A DNA stretch of 53,150 nt from CAUPWF01 sp964367905 (GCA_964367905.1 CAYIZP010000018.1:1-53150); one strand, 5' to 3'. Shown: positions 43,254 to 52,789, numbered from the stretch's first letter. Notes: generated from the sequence alone by a model not told the origin. A program made the numbers and translations.

Positions 43254-44582
43254 ATGAAGAAGAACAAAAACAAGAAGATGAGCAGTATATGGTGCTCCCT
43301 ATTGATAGGTGCCAGTATGGTGCTTGGTGGATGCAGTGAGGTTTCGCATTCGGCAAAAGATGAAGCATCAGATCCTATCGAGATAACGTTTGCACATTTT
43401 CAAGATGAAGAAGGTGCATTTCACGATGCAATACAGCAAGCCATCGATCAGTTTGAAGCGGATAATTCGAATGTAGATATCATCGAAGAATATTATCCGC
43501 CAGATGCCTATGATAAGCGGGCGTATGATTGGGACAAAGAGGATGAAGTACGAGACATCACCGTGATTAGCGGAACGATGGTAGAGGTCTTCTCAGAGAA
43601 TGGTACGATTTTGGATTTGACAGATTGTATTGGCGAATACGGAATCGATAAGAAGATTGAGGAGATGTACTTTCAGGAATTGACCTATGAAGATGCCATC
43701 TATGCAGTGCCTTGGGAATCGGCAGCTTATGGATTTATTCTCTACAATGAGGGAATATTTGAAGAGGCAGGAATCGAAGCGTTTCCAACCACATTAGAGG
43801 AAATGTCGGTTGCCATTGAGAAACTTCGGGGCATTGGATATATACCAATGGGTATGGGAAACAAGTTGTTATGGCCAGCGGATTCTCTCACATTCAGTGC
43901 ATTTGTTAACAACTTTGTAGGAAATGAATGGTATGAAAGCATATTGAATCGAGATGGAATGGCGAGTTTCAAAGACGAAGAGTTTATTGAAGCGTTGAGC
44001 GAATTTCAAAAATTGGCAGAGCAAGGCTTGTTCAATAACAATATGGTGAGCTATGACAATGAACAACGAGGAAAATGGTATCAAGACCGTGAGGTGGCGA
44101 TGATTTCTGCTGGAAACTGGGAATGTCAAAGCATAGAGGATTTAGCACCAGAGGTTGCAGGGGAGACAAAGGTGGCTCTATGGCCGAGTGTAAGTGCCGA
44201 GAGTGAGTTTTCGAATTCTATGGTTCAAAGCAGTGCATGGGGACTTGGAGTTGGAGCAAATATTGAAGAAGAAAAATTACCTTATGTATTAGATTTTATA
44301 GCAAATTATGTATGTAGTCAGGATTTTGGAAGAGTAATGACAGAGGATCATGGAGTATTGGTGCCATGGGATGTGGATTACAAAGAGAAGAACATCAACA
44401 GTGTAACACAAAAACTCATCGAACTAGAAGAGGCAGACATTACATATTGTATGAATTGGGATAGCACACTTCCTTCTGAAGTGAAGAGTGTCTATCAAGT
44501 AGGGTTACAAGATTTGATGGTAGGCAAGATAACGCCAGAAGAGCTTGCGACGAAGATGGATGTGGCTTATCGACAGCCATAA
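43254..44582 (+). CDS. Sugar ABC transporter substrate-binding lipoprotein
   Basis: This 442-residue family 1 binding protein starts at 43254 behind GAGGAG (the ATG at 43248 is too close). The signal peptide ends in VLGGC with Cys27. The fold markers IYAVPWESAAYGFILYNEGIFEEAGIEAFPTTLEEM and MISAGNWECQSI are typical. It is followed by two permease genes and then a second, larger binding protein of a different subfamily. The first gene of the transporter operon. Confidence 0.9.
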   Translation: MKKNKNKKMSSIWCSLLIGASMVLGGCSEVSHSAKDEASDPIEITFAHFQDEEGAFHDAIQQAIDQFEADNSNVDIIEEYYPPDAYDKRAYDWDKEDEVRDITVISGTMVEVFSENGTILDLTDCIGEYGIDKKIEEMYFQELTYEDAIYAVPWESAAYGFILYNEGIFEEAGIEAFPTTLEEMSVAIEKLRGIGYIPMGMGNKLLWPADSLTFSAFVNNFVGNEWYESILNRDGMASFKDEEFIEALSEFQKLAEQGLFNNNMVSYDNEQRGKWYQDREVAMISAGNWECQSIEDLAPEVAGETKVALWPSVSAESEFSNSMVQSSAWGLGVGANIEEEKLPYVLDFIANYVCSQDFGRVMTEDHGVLVPWDVDYKEKNINSVTQKLIELEEADITYCMNWDSTLPSEVKSVYQVGLQDLMVGKITPEELATKMDVAYRQP

Positions 44583-44614
44583 ACATAGATGAAAAAGGAA
44601 AAGGAGGATTTTTT

Positions 44615-45553
44615 GTGAAGAAAGAAAAAGCACAGTCAAAATTTCAAAAAGAAAGTTTGGCTACAAACTTGAAGAAGAACTATGTACTATACTTGTTTTT
44701 AATATTGCCTTGTCTATATTTTATCGTGTTTAAGTACATACCGATGTTTGGTAACCTAATTGCATTCCGTAAGTACAATCCAGGTGGTTCGATAATCGGA
44801 GAGGGTGAGTTTACATTTAGGTATTTTGAGATGTTCTTGTCAGATGGGACGTTTTGGACCGTATTTACGAATACGATTATCCTGAGTATATTTGTATTGA
44901 TTATTATGTTTCCAGCACCGATTATCTTCGCATTGTTGATGAATGAACTGGGAGGAAAACATTTTAAGAAACTGGTGCAATCGGTTACCATTATTCCTAG
45001 ATTCTTCTCAGTAGTAGTTGTTATTACAATTTTCAACACATTGTTATCACCATCTACAGGGATTATTAATGAAGTAATTACTAGCCTTGGTGGGCAGGAG
45101 ATCTTCTTTATGAATGATGTGAATTGGTTTAGACCGATTTATATCTCCACAGAGATATGGCAATTACTCGGATGGAATTCCATTATCTATATGGCGGTAT
45201 TATCTTCGGTAGACCACGAACAATATGAAGCTGCAATGGTAGACGGTGCAAACCGTTGGAAGCAAACGCTACATATTACCTTGCCAGCAATGTTGCCTAC
45301 GATTGCAATCAACTTGATTATGTCGGTTGGTACTGTAATTAACCTAGGATTTGAGAAGAACTTATTGTTATATCAACCAAATATTGCCGAGGTGGCAGAT
45401 GTGATTCAGACTTACGTATACCGTATGGGTCTTTTGAACAGAAACTATAGTTATGCAACAGCGGTTGGGCTATTCCAAGCAGTTATTAGTCTAAGCTTAT
45501 TATGGATTGCGAATAAGTTGGTTAATAAATATTGGGATTGTGGACTATGGTAG
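44615..45553 (+). CDS. Sugar ABC transporter permease (LplB-type)
   Basis: This 312-residue membrane protein begins with GTG 44615 after AAAAGGAGG. First helix VLYLFLILPCLYFIVFKYIPMFG and the EAA loop EQYEAAMVDGANRWKQTLHI are of the LplB/YtcP group used for complex polysaccharide fragments. It pairs with the permease encoded at 45570. Confidence 0.92.
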   Translation: MKKEKAQSKFQKESLATNLKKNYVLYLFLILPCLYFIVFKYIPMFGNLIAFRKYNPGGSIIGEGEFTFRYFEMFLSDGTFWTVFTNTIILSIFVLIIMFPAPIIFALLMNELGGKHFKKLVQSVTIIPRFFSVVVVITIFNTLLSPSTGIINEVITSLGGQEIFFMNDVNWFRPIYISTEIWQLLGWNSIIYMAVLSSVDHEQYEAAMVDGANRWKQTLHITLPAMLPTIAINLIMSVGTVINLGFEKNLLLYQPNIAEVADVIQTYVYRMGLLNRNYSYATAVGLFQAVISLSLLWIANKLVNKYWDCGLW

Positions 45554-45569
45554 AAGGGGGGAAGATAGT

Positions 45570-46451
45570 ATGCAAATAAAAATGCGAAAAAGTCGTTCAA
45601 GAAAAGTATTTGAGGTCGTTAATATTGCGATTATGGTACTGATTTTAGTTGCGATTATTTATCCGATGTTAAATCAAATTGCTTTATCACTCAGCAGTCC
45701 ATCAGGGATTTTGCAGAGCAATGTAACCATATATCCTATTGATTTCACATTAGATACCTATAGCCAGATTATGTCAGACTCACAGTTCTGGCTACAATAT
45801 GGAAATACTGTATTATACACGGTTGTTGGTACTTCAATTGGTCTAGTTTTAACTACGATGTGTGCCTATGCGCTGTCGAAAAAGGCAGTAATTGGAGCAG
45901 GTGTCATCATGAAATTAATCGTGTTTACCTTGTTCTTTGCAGGTGGTTTGATTCCAAACTTCGCCTTGGTAAAAGGATTGGGTTGGACCGATACCATCTG
46001 GGCGGTTACCGTGCCGCTGGCGATTGCACCATATCATATCTTGATTATGAGAACGTATTTCCAAGGTCTTCCAACCGAATTGGAAGAGGCGAGTAAGATT
46101 GACGGAATGGGACAATTTGGATTTTTCCTTAAGATTGCACTTCCGTTATCGAAACCAATTATTGCGACCATGGTATTATTTATCGCAGTTATCTACTGGA
46201 ATGATTGGTTCTCAGCATTGATTTACTTAAATGAACCAGATGCAGCACCAGTAACATTGTTACTTCGAAATCTATTGATGGGAGCGGTGACAGCAGCCGA
46301 GACAGGGGATATCGGATCGAATATGAAGACCATACCTCAGAGCTTACAAGCGGCATCGATGATTATAGTAACAGTACCGATACTTTGTGTATATCCATTT
46401 GTACAGAAGTATTTTGTAAAAGGGGTTATGATCGGAGCGGTAAAAGGCTAA
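45570..46451 (+). CDS. Sugar ABC transporter permease (YtcP-type)
   Basis: This 293-residue membrane protein starts at 45570 behind GAAGGGGGGA; a longer frame to 45507 runs into the previous gene and has no ribosome site. The EAA loop is TELEEASKIDGMGQFGFFLKI and it ends KGVMIGAVKG. It forms the channel with the LplB-type partner. No ATPase is encoded nearby. Confidence 0.92.
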   Translation: MQIKMRKSRSRKVFEVVNIAIMVLILVAIIYPMLNQIALSLSSPSGILQSNVTIYPIDFTLDTYSQIMSDSQFWLQYGNTVLYTVVGTSIGLVLTTMCAYALSKKAVIGAGVIMKLIVFTLFFAGGLIPNFALVKGLGWTDTIWAVTVPLAIAPYHILIMRTYFQGLPTELEEASKIDGMGQFGFFLKIALPLSKPIIATMVLFIAVIYWNDWFSALIYLNEPDAAPVTLLLRNLLMGAVTAAETGDIGSNMKTIPQSLQAASMIIVTVPILCVYPFVQKYFVKGVMIGAVKG

Positions 46452-46517
46452 AAAGCTTTTCACCCACGAATTTTAATAACAAGTAAGAAAACTAAACATG
46501 TAGAAGGAGGAAACAAC

Positions 46518-48074
46518 ATGAAAAAGAAGTTAGTGGCAGTTCTACTTATGACTGCAATGGTAACAGGTCTATCGGTTGGATGTGCAAGCGGCGACAAGCC
46601 AGAGAGTGCATCTAGCGAAGGAGGAGCAACAGAGGAAGCAGCAGAAGAAGAGGGAGAGGCAGCAGGAGATGTAACAATCAGTATGTTATATTCGGACAAT
46701 GCATCTTATCCTTACAAAGAGGATTGGCCAGTATTAGAGTGGATCAAAGAAGAAGCTGGGGTAACACTAGATGTACTAGCGGTACCAGAGTCAGACTGGG
46801 AAGCTAAGAAGCAAATCATCCTTACAAGTGGTGATATTCCTGATATCATTGCAAGATCGTTTGCGACATCTTCAGAAGTTTCAAGCGGATTACTATTACC
46901 AATCAGTCAATATGAAGATCAAATGCCAAACTTCCAAGCATTTATCGAAGAAAATGGACACAGAGAAAGACTTGATAATACAAGATACTCTGATGGAAAC
47001 TACTATACATTACCAGCAAAAGCACGTGATCAAGTATTACAAGATCAACAATGGCTAATCCGTACAGATGTATTTGAGGAGAACGATATTCCAATTCCAA
47101 CTACATTGGATGAAATCTATGAAGCGGGCGTGAAGTTAAAAGAAATCTATCCAGATTCAACACCAATCACAAATAGATTCGGTGCGGCAAACATCTTGAC
47201 AGGTTTTGCATCAGGATTTGGAACAATCGCTGGATGGACAATCGGCGATGGTATGTACTATGACCATGATGCAAAAGCATGGGAGTATGCTCCAACAACA
47301 GATAAGTGGAAAGACATGCTTACCTATGTAAATAAATTAGTTACTGATGGAGTACTAGACCAAGAATTCTCAACATTAGATTCTAATGTATATGAGCAAA
47401 GAATCGTTCAAGGCGAGACATTCATGATGTATGACTGGACAGGAAACATCGACAGATACAACAAGCAAGGTGTAGAAGTGGATGAGGACTATAATGTATC
47501 TCCTATCTATCCACCAGAGGGACAAGATGGAAACTATGCAATTGCTTGGAAAGCATTCAATGACCAAGGATGGTTATTCCCAGCAACACTTGCAGACGAT
47601 GAAGAGCACTTAAACGAAGTACTTGCATACATCGACTGGTGTTATTCTGATGAAGCTGAAACTTTATTGACATTTGGTAAAGAAGGCGAAACATTTGAGT
47701 TAAATGAGAATGGTATTAAGACATGGGCAGATCCAGCTACAGATTACTATGCAGCATATGGACTTGGAAATAACAACCTTGTATTAAGAGAAAGCACAGA
47801 CTCATTATATGGTGTATTAGATGCGGAAGAGATTGCATTATTCGATAAAATCGCAGCAGACGGTGCGGTACCGAATACAAATCCACAAACACCGCTTACA
47901 CCAGAGCAATTAGAAGAAGTACAAATCTACAGTTCAACACTACTTGACTATGTAAACTCAATGATGGAGAAATTCATTTTTGGAACAGAGTCATTAGACA
48001 ACTGGGATGCATTCGTAGCAGAATGTGAAGCAAAAGGATCATTAGATTTAGCAGCTGAGTATGGTGTAGAATAA
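46518..48074 (+). CDS. LplA/YtcQ-type extracellular solute-binding lipoprotein
   Basis: This is a 518-residue lipoprotein. The signal peptide MKKKLVAVLLMTAMVTGLSVGC gives Cys22, followed by a Ser/Glu/Ala-rich linker. The length and the motifs PVLEWIKEEAGVTLDVLAVPES and PIYPPEGQDGNY fit the larger binding proteins that partner LplB/YtcP permeases on long oligosaccharides. It is probably the main ligand receptor for this transporter, while the protein at 43254 may be an alternative one. RBS AGGAGG. Confidence 0.92.
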   Translation: MKKKLVAVLLMTAMVTGLSVGCASGDKPESASSEGGATEEAAEEEGEAAGDVTISMLYSDNASYPYKEDWPVLEWIKEEAGVTLDVLAVPESDWEAKKQIILTSGDIPDIIARSFATSSEVSSGLLLPISQYEDQMPNFQAFIEENGHRERLDNTRYSDGNYYTLPAKARDQVLQDQQWLIRTDVFEENDIPIPTTLDEIYEAGVKLKEIYPDSTPITNRFGAANILTGFASGFGTIAGWTIGDGMYYDHDAKAWEYAPTTDKWKDMLTYVNKLVTDGVLDQEFSTLDSNVYEQRIVQGETFMMYDWTGNIDRYNKQGVEVDEDYNVSPIYPPEGQDGNYAIAWKAFNDQGWLFPATLADDEEHLNEVLAYIDWCYSDEAETLLTFGKEGETFELNENGIKTWADPATDYYAAYGLGNNNLVLRESTDSLYGVLDAEEIALFDKIAADGAVPNTNPQTPLTPEQLEEVQIYSSTLLDYVNSMMEKFIFGTESLDNWDAFVAECEAKGSLDLAAEYGVE

Positions 48075-48080
48075 TTCATT

Positions 48081-48120
48081 GGGGACGGGGGTAAATGACA
48101 TTTACCCCCGTCCCCGTTTT
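48081..48120 (+). terminator. Perfect palindromic terminator, GGGGACGG family
   Basis: GGGGACGGGGGTAAATG at 48081-48097 is the exact reverse complement of 48099-48115, and TTTT follows at 48117-48120. It separates the transporter genes from the GH120 gene. Confidence 0.78.
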
Positions 48121-48152
48121 AACGATTCAACGTATGAAAGGAGGAGGGGATA

Positions 48153-50093
48153 TTGAAGATATATCATATAAAGAAAACGGGGCATGACGGGAATGCAGGT
48201 ACAGAGGAGGCGCCGTTTCTCACGATTAATCGAGCAGCTAGTATTGCCATGCATGGAGATTGCGTGGTTGTGCATGAGGGTGTTTATCGTGAGTGGGTCA
48301 AGCCGAAGAATGGTGGACTGGGAGAGGATTCTAGAATTATCTATATGGCAGCCGCTGGCGAACATGTAGTGATTAAGGGGTCTGAGCATATTGCAGATTG
48401 GCAAGTATATGAGGACAATGTATGGTGCGTAAAGATCTCGAATGATTTTTTCGGAGAGTATAACCCATATCGCGAGGCATTGTGGGGGGATTGGTTTCTG
48501 ATGCCAGAGCAGTATCCAGTGCATACTGGGGATGTATATCTGAATGGAAGGTCCTTCTATGAGGCAGCTTCCATCGAAGAGGTGAAAAAGGCAGAAATTG
48601 TAGAATTCGTTAATCTAGATGGCAAGGGGTATCATGAGAAACGACTGTACCCAGAAGATAGTAGGTACAAGTGGTATGCAGAGGTTGACGAAGAATGTAC
48701 GGTAATCTATGCGAATTTTCATGGGGCGAATCCAAATGAAGAGTTGGTAGAGATTAATGTACGGAAATGCTGTTTTTATCCAGAGGAAGTAGGACGAGAC
48801 TACATTACAGTCAGTGGATTTGAGATGGCACATGCAGCGACGCCATTCACCCCTCCGACAGCAGACCAACCGGGATTGATTGGCCCAAATTGGAGTAAGG
48901 GCTGGATCATCGAGCACAACATCATACATAACTCCAAGTGCAGTGGGATTAGTCTGGGGAAGGAAATGAGTACCGGACACAATGAACATGCACTACATCA
49001 TGTGAAACCAGGGTTTCAGGGTCAGATTGAATCTGTATTTCGTGCCCTAAAGAGTGGCTGGAAGAAGGAAACAATAGGATCTCATATAGTGAGAAATAAT
49101 CAAATATATGATTGTGGACAAAATGGAATTGTGGGTCATTTGGGTTGTATCTTCAGTGAAATCTATGGAAATGAAATCTATCATATTGGGGTAAAGTATG
49201 AGTTCTTTGGCTGGGAGATTGCAGGAATCAAATTCCATGCACCAATTGATGTTATGATTCGAAATAACCATATACACCATTGCTACTTGGGAGTGTGGTT
49301 AGATTGGCAGACGCAAGGAACAAGAGTAAGCTGCAATCTTCTCCATGACAATCCAAGAGATTGTGTGGTGGAAGTCTCGCATGGACCATTCTTAATGGAC
49401 AACAATATATTTGCTTCTAAAAACTGTATTAATTTGTTGGCGCAAGGTGGAGCCTTCGTCCACAATCTGATTCTAGGAAGTGTCAATTGGGGAAAAGTCT
49501 TAGATCGGTCAACTCCCTATCATTTTCCTCATGATACCATGGTGGCAGGATGCTCCTTGGTTTACGGAGCGGATGATAGATGGTATAACAATCTATTTAT
49601 CTGTGAAGAAGAGTCGAAGCAGAATAATAAAGGTTTTGGCACACAGAAGTATGAGGAATGCCCTACATCACTACAAGAATATGTGGAGAAAGTAAAGGCA
49701 TTGGGCAATGAAGACATAGAGAAATATGTCAAGGTAGAGCAACCTGCCTATATCGATGGAAATGCTTATTATGGCGCAGCGCGTGGATGTGCATTAGAGC
49801 AACATTCTTATACGAACCAGGATATGAAACAGAGAGCAAAACTTGTGTTTGAAGAGGGTAAAATCTATATTGATTTAGACCTAGAAGAAGGGATGCTTGA
49901 TGTGGAGTGTAGGATTCAAACCACAGAAACCTTGAGCAAAGTGAGGATCGTAGATGCCAAATTCGAGAGTTACGAAGGAAAACCAATCTCCATTGATTAT
50001 GATTTCTACGGGAACAAACGTCAGAGCAGACCCGTAGCGGGACCTTTTGAGGGAGTGAGAGCAGGTGTGAATCGAATGGAAATTTTATTTTAA
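48153..50093 (+). CDS. GH120-family enzyme (beta-xylosidase family, right-handed beta-helix)
   Basis: This 646-residue protein matches the GH120 beta-xylosidase XylC along its length: HIKKTGHDGNAGTEEAPFLTINRAAS, HEGVYREWVKPK, TPPTADQPGLIGPNWSKGWIIEHNIIH and QIYDCGQNGIVGHLG. The catalytic residues can be placed as Asp384 in VWLDWQTQGTRVS and Glu407 in VVEVSHGPF, 23 residues apart as in XylC (from memory). There is no signal peptide, so it is cytosolic and acts on imported oligosaccharide. TTG 48153 is the start, behind an AGGAGGAGGGGA ribosome site. It ends only eight bases from the convergent MFS gene. The actual pentose or hexose specificity is not certain. Confidence 0.88.
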   Translation: MKIYHIKKTGHDGNAGTEEAPFLTINRAASIAMHGDCVVVHEGVYREWVKPKNGGLGEDSRIIYMAAAGEHVVIKGSEHIADWQVYEDNVWCVKISNDFFGEYNPYREALWGDWFLMPEQYPVHTGDVYLNGRSFYEAASIEEVKKAEIVEFVNLDGKGYHEKRLYPEDSRYKWYAEVDEECTVIYANFHGANPNEELVEINVRKCCFYPEEVGRDYITVSGFEMAHAATPFTPPTADQPGLIGPNWSKGWIIEHNIIHNSKCSGISLGKEMSTGHNEHALHHVKPGFQGQIESVFRALKSGWKKETIGSHIVRNNQIYDCGQNGIVGHLGCIFSEIYGNEIYHIGVKYEFFGWEIAGIKFHAPIDVMIRNNHIHHCYLGVWLDWQTQGTRVSCNLLHDNPRDCVVEVSHGPFLMDNNIFASKNCINLLAQGGAFVHNLILGSVNWGKVLDRSTPYHFPHDTMVAGCSLVYGADDRWYNNLFICEEESKQNNKGFGTQKYEECPTSLQEYVEKVKALGNEDIEKYVKVEQPAYIDGNAYYGAARGCALEQHSYTNQDMKQRAKLVFEEGKIYIDLDLEEGMLDVECRIQTTETLSKVRIVDAKFESYEGKPISIDYDFYGNKRQSRPVAGPFEGVRAGVNRMEILF

Positions 50094-50101
50094 TTATATC
50101 A

Positions 50102-51295
50102 TTACTTGTTAAGAATGCGACGACGATAACCAATGATGACAGCAATCGCAATTAAGAAAAAGATTCCAGCCGATATAAAAGGAAGTGAATTGCCGATATC
50201 ATAAATGAATCCTGCATAGAGAGCTCCAACAATCATGCCAAGTGAGCGCATGGAGTTATAGAATCCCATGACCATCTTGCTATCGGTGGAAGTAGCATCT
50301 GCTGCACAGATATTCTGTAAGATGGGTTGGTATATGGCATTAAAAGCAAAGAAGATTAATACAACTAGTGTGTAAATCCAGAAGATTTCAATGAGGCCTA
50401 GAGACAGAATGCTGACGGAACAGCCCAAGAGTACAAAGGCAACATTTCTTCGAAAATCAGTTTTCTTAAGGAGCCAGATGCAGATGGTCATATTGGCGAC
50501 TAATGAGATGATTCCAACAATAGCCTTGATGGTTCCATTGTAGGCAGAGCTTAGCTCAAAGACATCATTTAAATAGTAATTATAAGATTGTTCAAAACAA
50601 GTGGTTGCAACACTAGAGACAAAAACACAGATAAATACAAGGGCAAACGCATGTGTCATGAATTTCTTTGAATCTAAGAATGCGGTAAAGGGATTCGCAT
50701 CCTTTATGAAGTTGAAGGCAATGCCTTCTTCTTTATCCTCTTCCAGAAACAGGTAGAATAGGACACCACAGGTTGCTAGTGTGATAATCTGCAGGATAAA
50801 AGAATGATAGAAAGAATTTACACCCACAAAACCACCGATGAAGTAGCCAAAGGCATTGGAAACAACGGTAATAGAAGCAGAGGTAGCGAGATAGCTACCT
50901 CTTTTTTCTTCTGGTGCCTTTGCGATAATATAAGTCAAGTAACTCACCATGATACCGCCGACGAAGAAGCCAGAAAACAATCGAGCCACTAATATGGTTG
51001 GGATCGTGGTAAAGGAGATAAACATAACTTGTCCAAGCGCATAACCGAGGCAACAAATACCAAGCACCTTGCGACTGCCCATACGCTTCACCTGTTTCGC
51101 CCACATAGGAGAGAATAAAAAGTTGCTAAAGGACATTCCAGCAAAGAATAGACCGAAACTATAACTCTCTAATTCTAAAGTTTGTATTAGGGTGGGGGTG
51201 ACAGGGTGTGCAAAATTTGCCGCCATACTCTGGATGGCGGCTATGATAAAGAAAAAAATAAAAGATGTTTGTTTGGTGGTTGATTTTATATGCAA
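50102..51295 (-). CDS. MFS transporter
   Basis: This roughly 397-residue protein has 12 hydrophobic segments of the major facilitator superfamily, with a loop 2-3 motif SPMWAKQVKRMGSRKVLG. TTG 51295 is chosen as start because AAGGAG lies nine bases before it, while the GTG at 51334 has no ribosome site and overlaps the SDR stop by one base. It is the second gene of an operon with the SDR. Substrate is unknown: drug/metabolite export and sugar uptake are both possible. Confidence 0.85.
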   Translation of the reverse strand: MHIKSTTKQTSFIFFFIIAAIQSMAANFAHPVTPTLIQTLELESYSFGLFFAGMSFSNFLFSPMWAKQVKRMGSRKVLGICCLGYALGQVMFISFTTIPTILVARLFSGFFVGGIMVSYLTYIIAKAPEEKRGSYLATSASITVVSNAFGYFIGGFVGVNSFYHSFILQIITLATCGVLFYLFLEEDKEEGIAFNFIKDANPFTAFLDSKKFMTHAFALVFICVFVSSVATTCFEQSYNYYLNDVFELSSAYNGTIKAIVGIISLVANMTICIWLLKKTDFRRNVAFVLLGCSVSILSLGLIEIFWIYTLVVLIFFAFNAIYQPILQNICAADATSTDSKMVMGFYNSMRSLGMIVGALYAGFIYDIGNSLPFISAGIFFLIAIAVIIGYRRRILNK

Positions 51296-51333
51296 TGCAT
51301 TATGCTCCTTAAAGTTATTTGATTTCAAGAACA

Positions 51334-52161
51334 CTAACTACGTACACATATTTTATACAACCCTTTATCAGCGATTTCATCCGCGTGTTTCTCAAGGAAA
51401 TCCTTGTCCATATCAGTATCTAATAGACAACCATCTAATTTATCGACAGCTCCTGTTGCAATATATGCAACGAATTGCGCAGGAAGGTGGATAGGGGTTG
51501 CTTCATCATTCTTAATCTTATCAATAATTCCAGGCATGAATTTCTTGGTAGCTTCCAAGTTCACGAGGTCAACGGTACGTTCGGTTCTTACTAATCCAGG
51601 ACCAAATGCGAAGATTTTAATCGGAATGTCCTCCTTCTGTAATTCGAGGGAGATACATTCAGTAAATCGAACCAATGCTGTTTTAGCACAGGCATATGCA
51701 CTGTTATACGTTTCAGGGCGAACCACACCGCCACCAGACATATTGATGATTCTTCCGAATCCTTGCGATTTCATCATATTAATCGCACATTTTGTTCCGA
51801 TATAGCAGGTTCTCAGATTCCCGTCTACATCATCAAACCATTCATCAAAGCTCAAGTCCCATGTAATTCCCATGGCATTGTTCACGCCTACCCCATTTAC
51901 CCAAACATCAATGCGATCATAGTTGTCTTTTACATATTTTGCGAGTTTTTCAACAGATTCTGGATCCTTAAAATCACATGGAATCGCTTCTGCATTTCCG
52001 CCAGTTGTCATGATTTGACTTACAGTCTCTTCTAAGTTTTCTTTTCTTCGTGCAGCGCAGATGACAGTGGCGCCACAGTTGCTTAATTGTAGGCAGATTT
52101 CACGCCCGATTCCAGACGAAGCCCCTGCTACTACACAGATTTTATCCTTTAAATCATACAT
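51334..52161 (-). CDS. Short-chain dehydrogenase/reductase
   Basis: This is a 275-residue SDR. The cofactor motif is VAGASSGIGREI, the NNAG-equivalent reads VNGVGVNNA, and the catalytic Ser/Tyr/Lys are in MSGGG and YNSAYACAKTAL. The pattern CAARRKE after the second strand suggests NADP preference. It is the first gene of the operon with the MFS transporter. It may oxidise or reduce a sugar or polyol, but the substrate cannot be told from sequence. Confidence 0.9.
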   Translation of the reverse strand: MYDLKDKICVVAGASSGIGREICLQLSNCGATVICAARRKENLEETVSQIMTTGGNAEAIPCDFKDPESVEKLAKYVKDNYDRIDVWVNGVGVNNAMGITWDLSFDEWFDDVDGNLRTCYIGTKCAINMMKSQGFGRIINMSGGGVVRPETYNSAYACAKTALVRFTECISLELQKEDIPIKIFAFGPGLVRTERTVDLVNLEATKKFMPGIIDKIKNDEATPIHLPAQFVAYIATGAVDKLDGCLLDTDMDKDFLEKHADEIADKGLYKICVRS

Positions 52162-52208
52162 CTTTTCAATCTCCCCTTAAGTTCACTTAATGTAATTATA
52201 CAAGAAAA

Positions 52209-52412
52209 TTATAATTGTTGCTCTGCAATCAGTCTATCGATATCATCATATGCATTTTCTATACGCTCCATATGGTACATTTCGTACATGCTATAGATAA
52301 AATCAGTGATATCAAGTTTATCCCATAGTTCTAGGACGGAATTAGCTGTTGTGTTCTTGTGGTTAGCATATTTCTCTATTAGATAGATAAAAAATTCTGA
52401 TTCTTTGCTCAT
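52209..52412 (-). CDS. DUF3791 small protein
   Basis: This 67-residue acidic protein has the DUF3791 pattern: SKESEFFIYLIEKYA, SVLELWDKLDITDFIYSMYEMYH and a C-terminal DDIDRLIAE. DUF3791 proteins are usually found next to a DUF3990 gene, thought to encode an ADP-ribosyltransferase-like toxin, in small modules. Here it follows the 83-residue protein gene by two bases and no DUF3990 gene is present downstream. RBS GGGGGAAT before ATG 52412. Confidence 0.75.
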   Translation of the reverse strand: MSKESEFFIYLIEKYANHKNTTANSVLELWDKLDITDFIYSMYEMYHMERIENAYDDIDRLIAEQQL

Positions 52413-52414
52413 GA

Positions 52415-52666
52415 TTAATTCCCCCTTATATATTGAGAATTTCTAGGGTTCTTAGAAATTTTCTCGCATTCCCACATATCAAAGAGTATATGAGGACTAC
52501 ATTTATATAACTCAAGTTCGACATCAACTAACATCTTATAAGTCTCCGATTTAAGAAATAGGGAGATGGCTTCCATTTCGTCGTATGCATATTTTTCAAT
52601 AATTAGTTTTGCTACCTCTTTATCAATAAATGTGATTAACCGTTCAATTGTATTTGTCATACACAC
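52415..52666 (-). CDS. Small conserved protein of the DUF3791/DUF3990 module
   Basis: This 83-residue protein reads LITFIDKEVAKLIIEKYAYDEMEAISLFLKSETY, then SPHILFDMWECEKISKNPRNSQYIRGN. I recognise it as the usual upstream partner of DUF3791 in Clostridia modules (from memory). The RBS GAGGGGAGTG precedes the start. ATG 52660 is a possible second start. Role unknown; antitoxin or regulator is plausible. Confidence 0.65.
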   Translation of the reverse strand: MCMTNTIERLITFIDKEVAKLIIEKYAYDEMEAISLFLKSETYKMLVDVELELYKCSPHILFDMWECEKISKNPRNSQYIRGN

Positions 52667-52789
52667 TCACTCCCCTCAAAATTTAACTGTTTTAAATCCC
52701 TAACTGTTAAGAAAGCATATTGATCTGTTAGCTTCTGGGGGTTTAAAAATCTTATAGCATCCCTTTCACGTTCCGAATATTATACTATG

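Noticed and set aside
3295..48120. Palindromes as insertion sequences or MITEs with target duplications
   Set aside because: I saw no flanking target-site duplications, no terminal transposase and several members act as terminators. A dispersed element is possible but not an IS.
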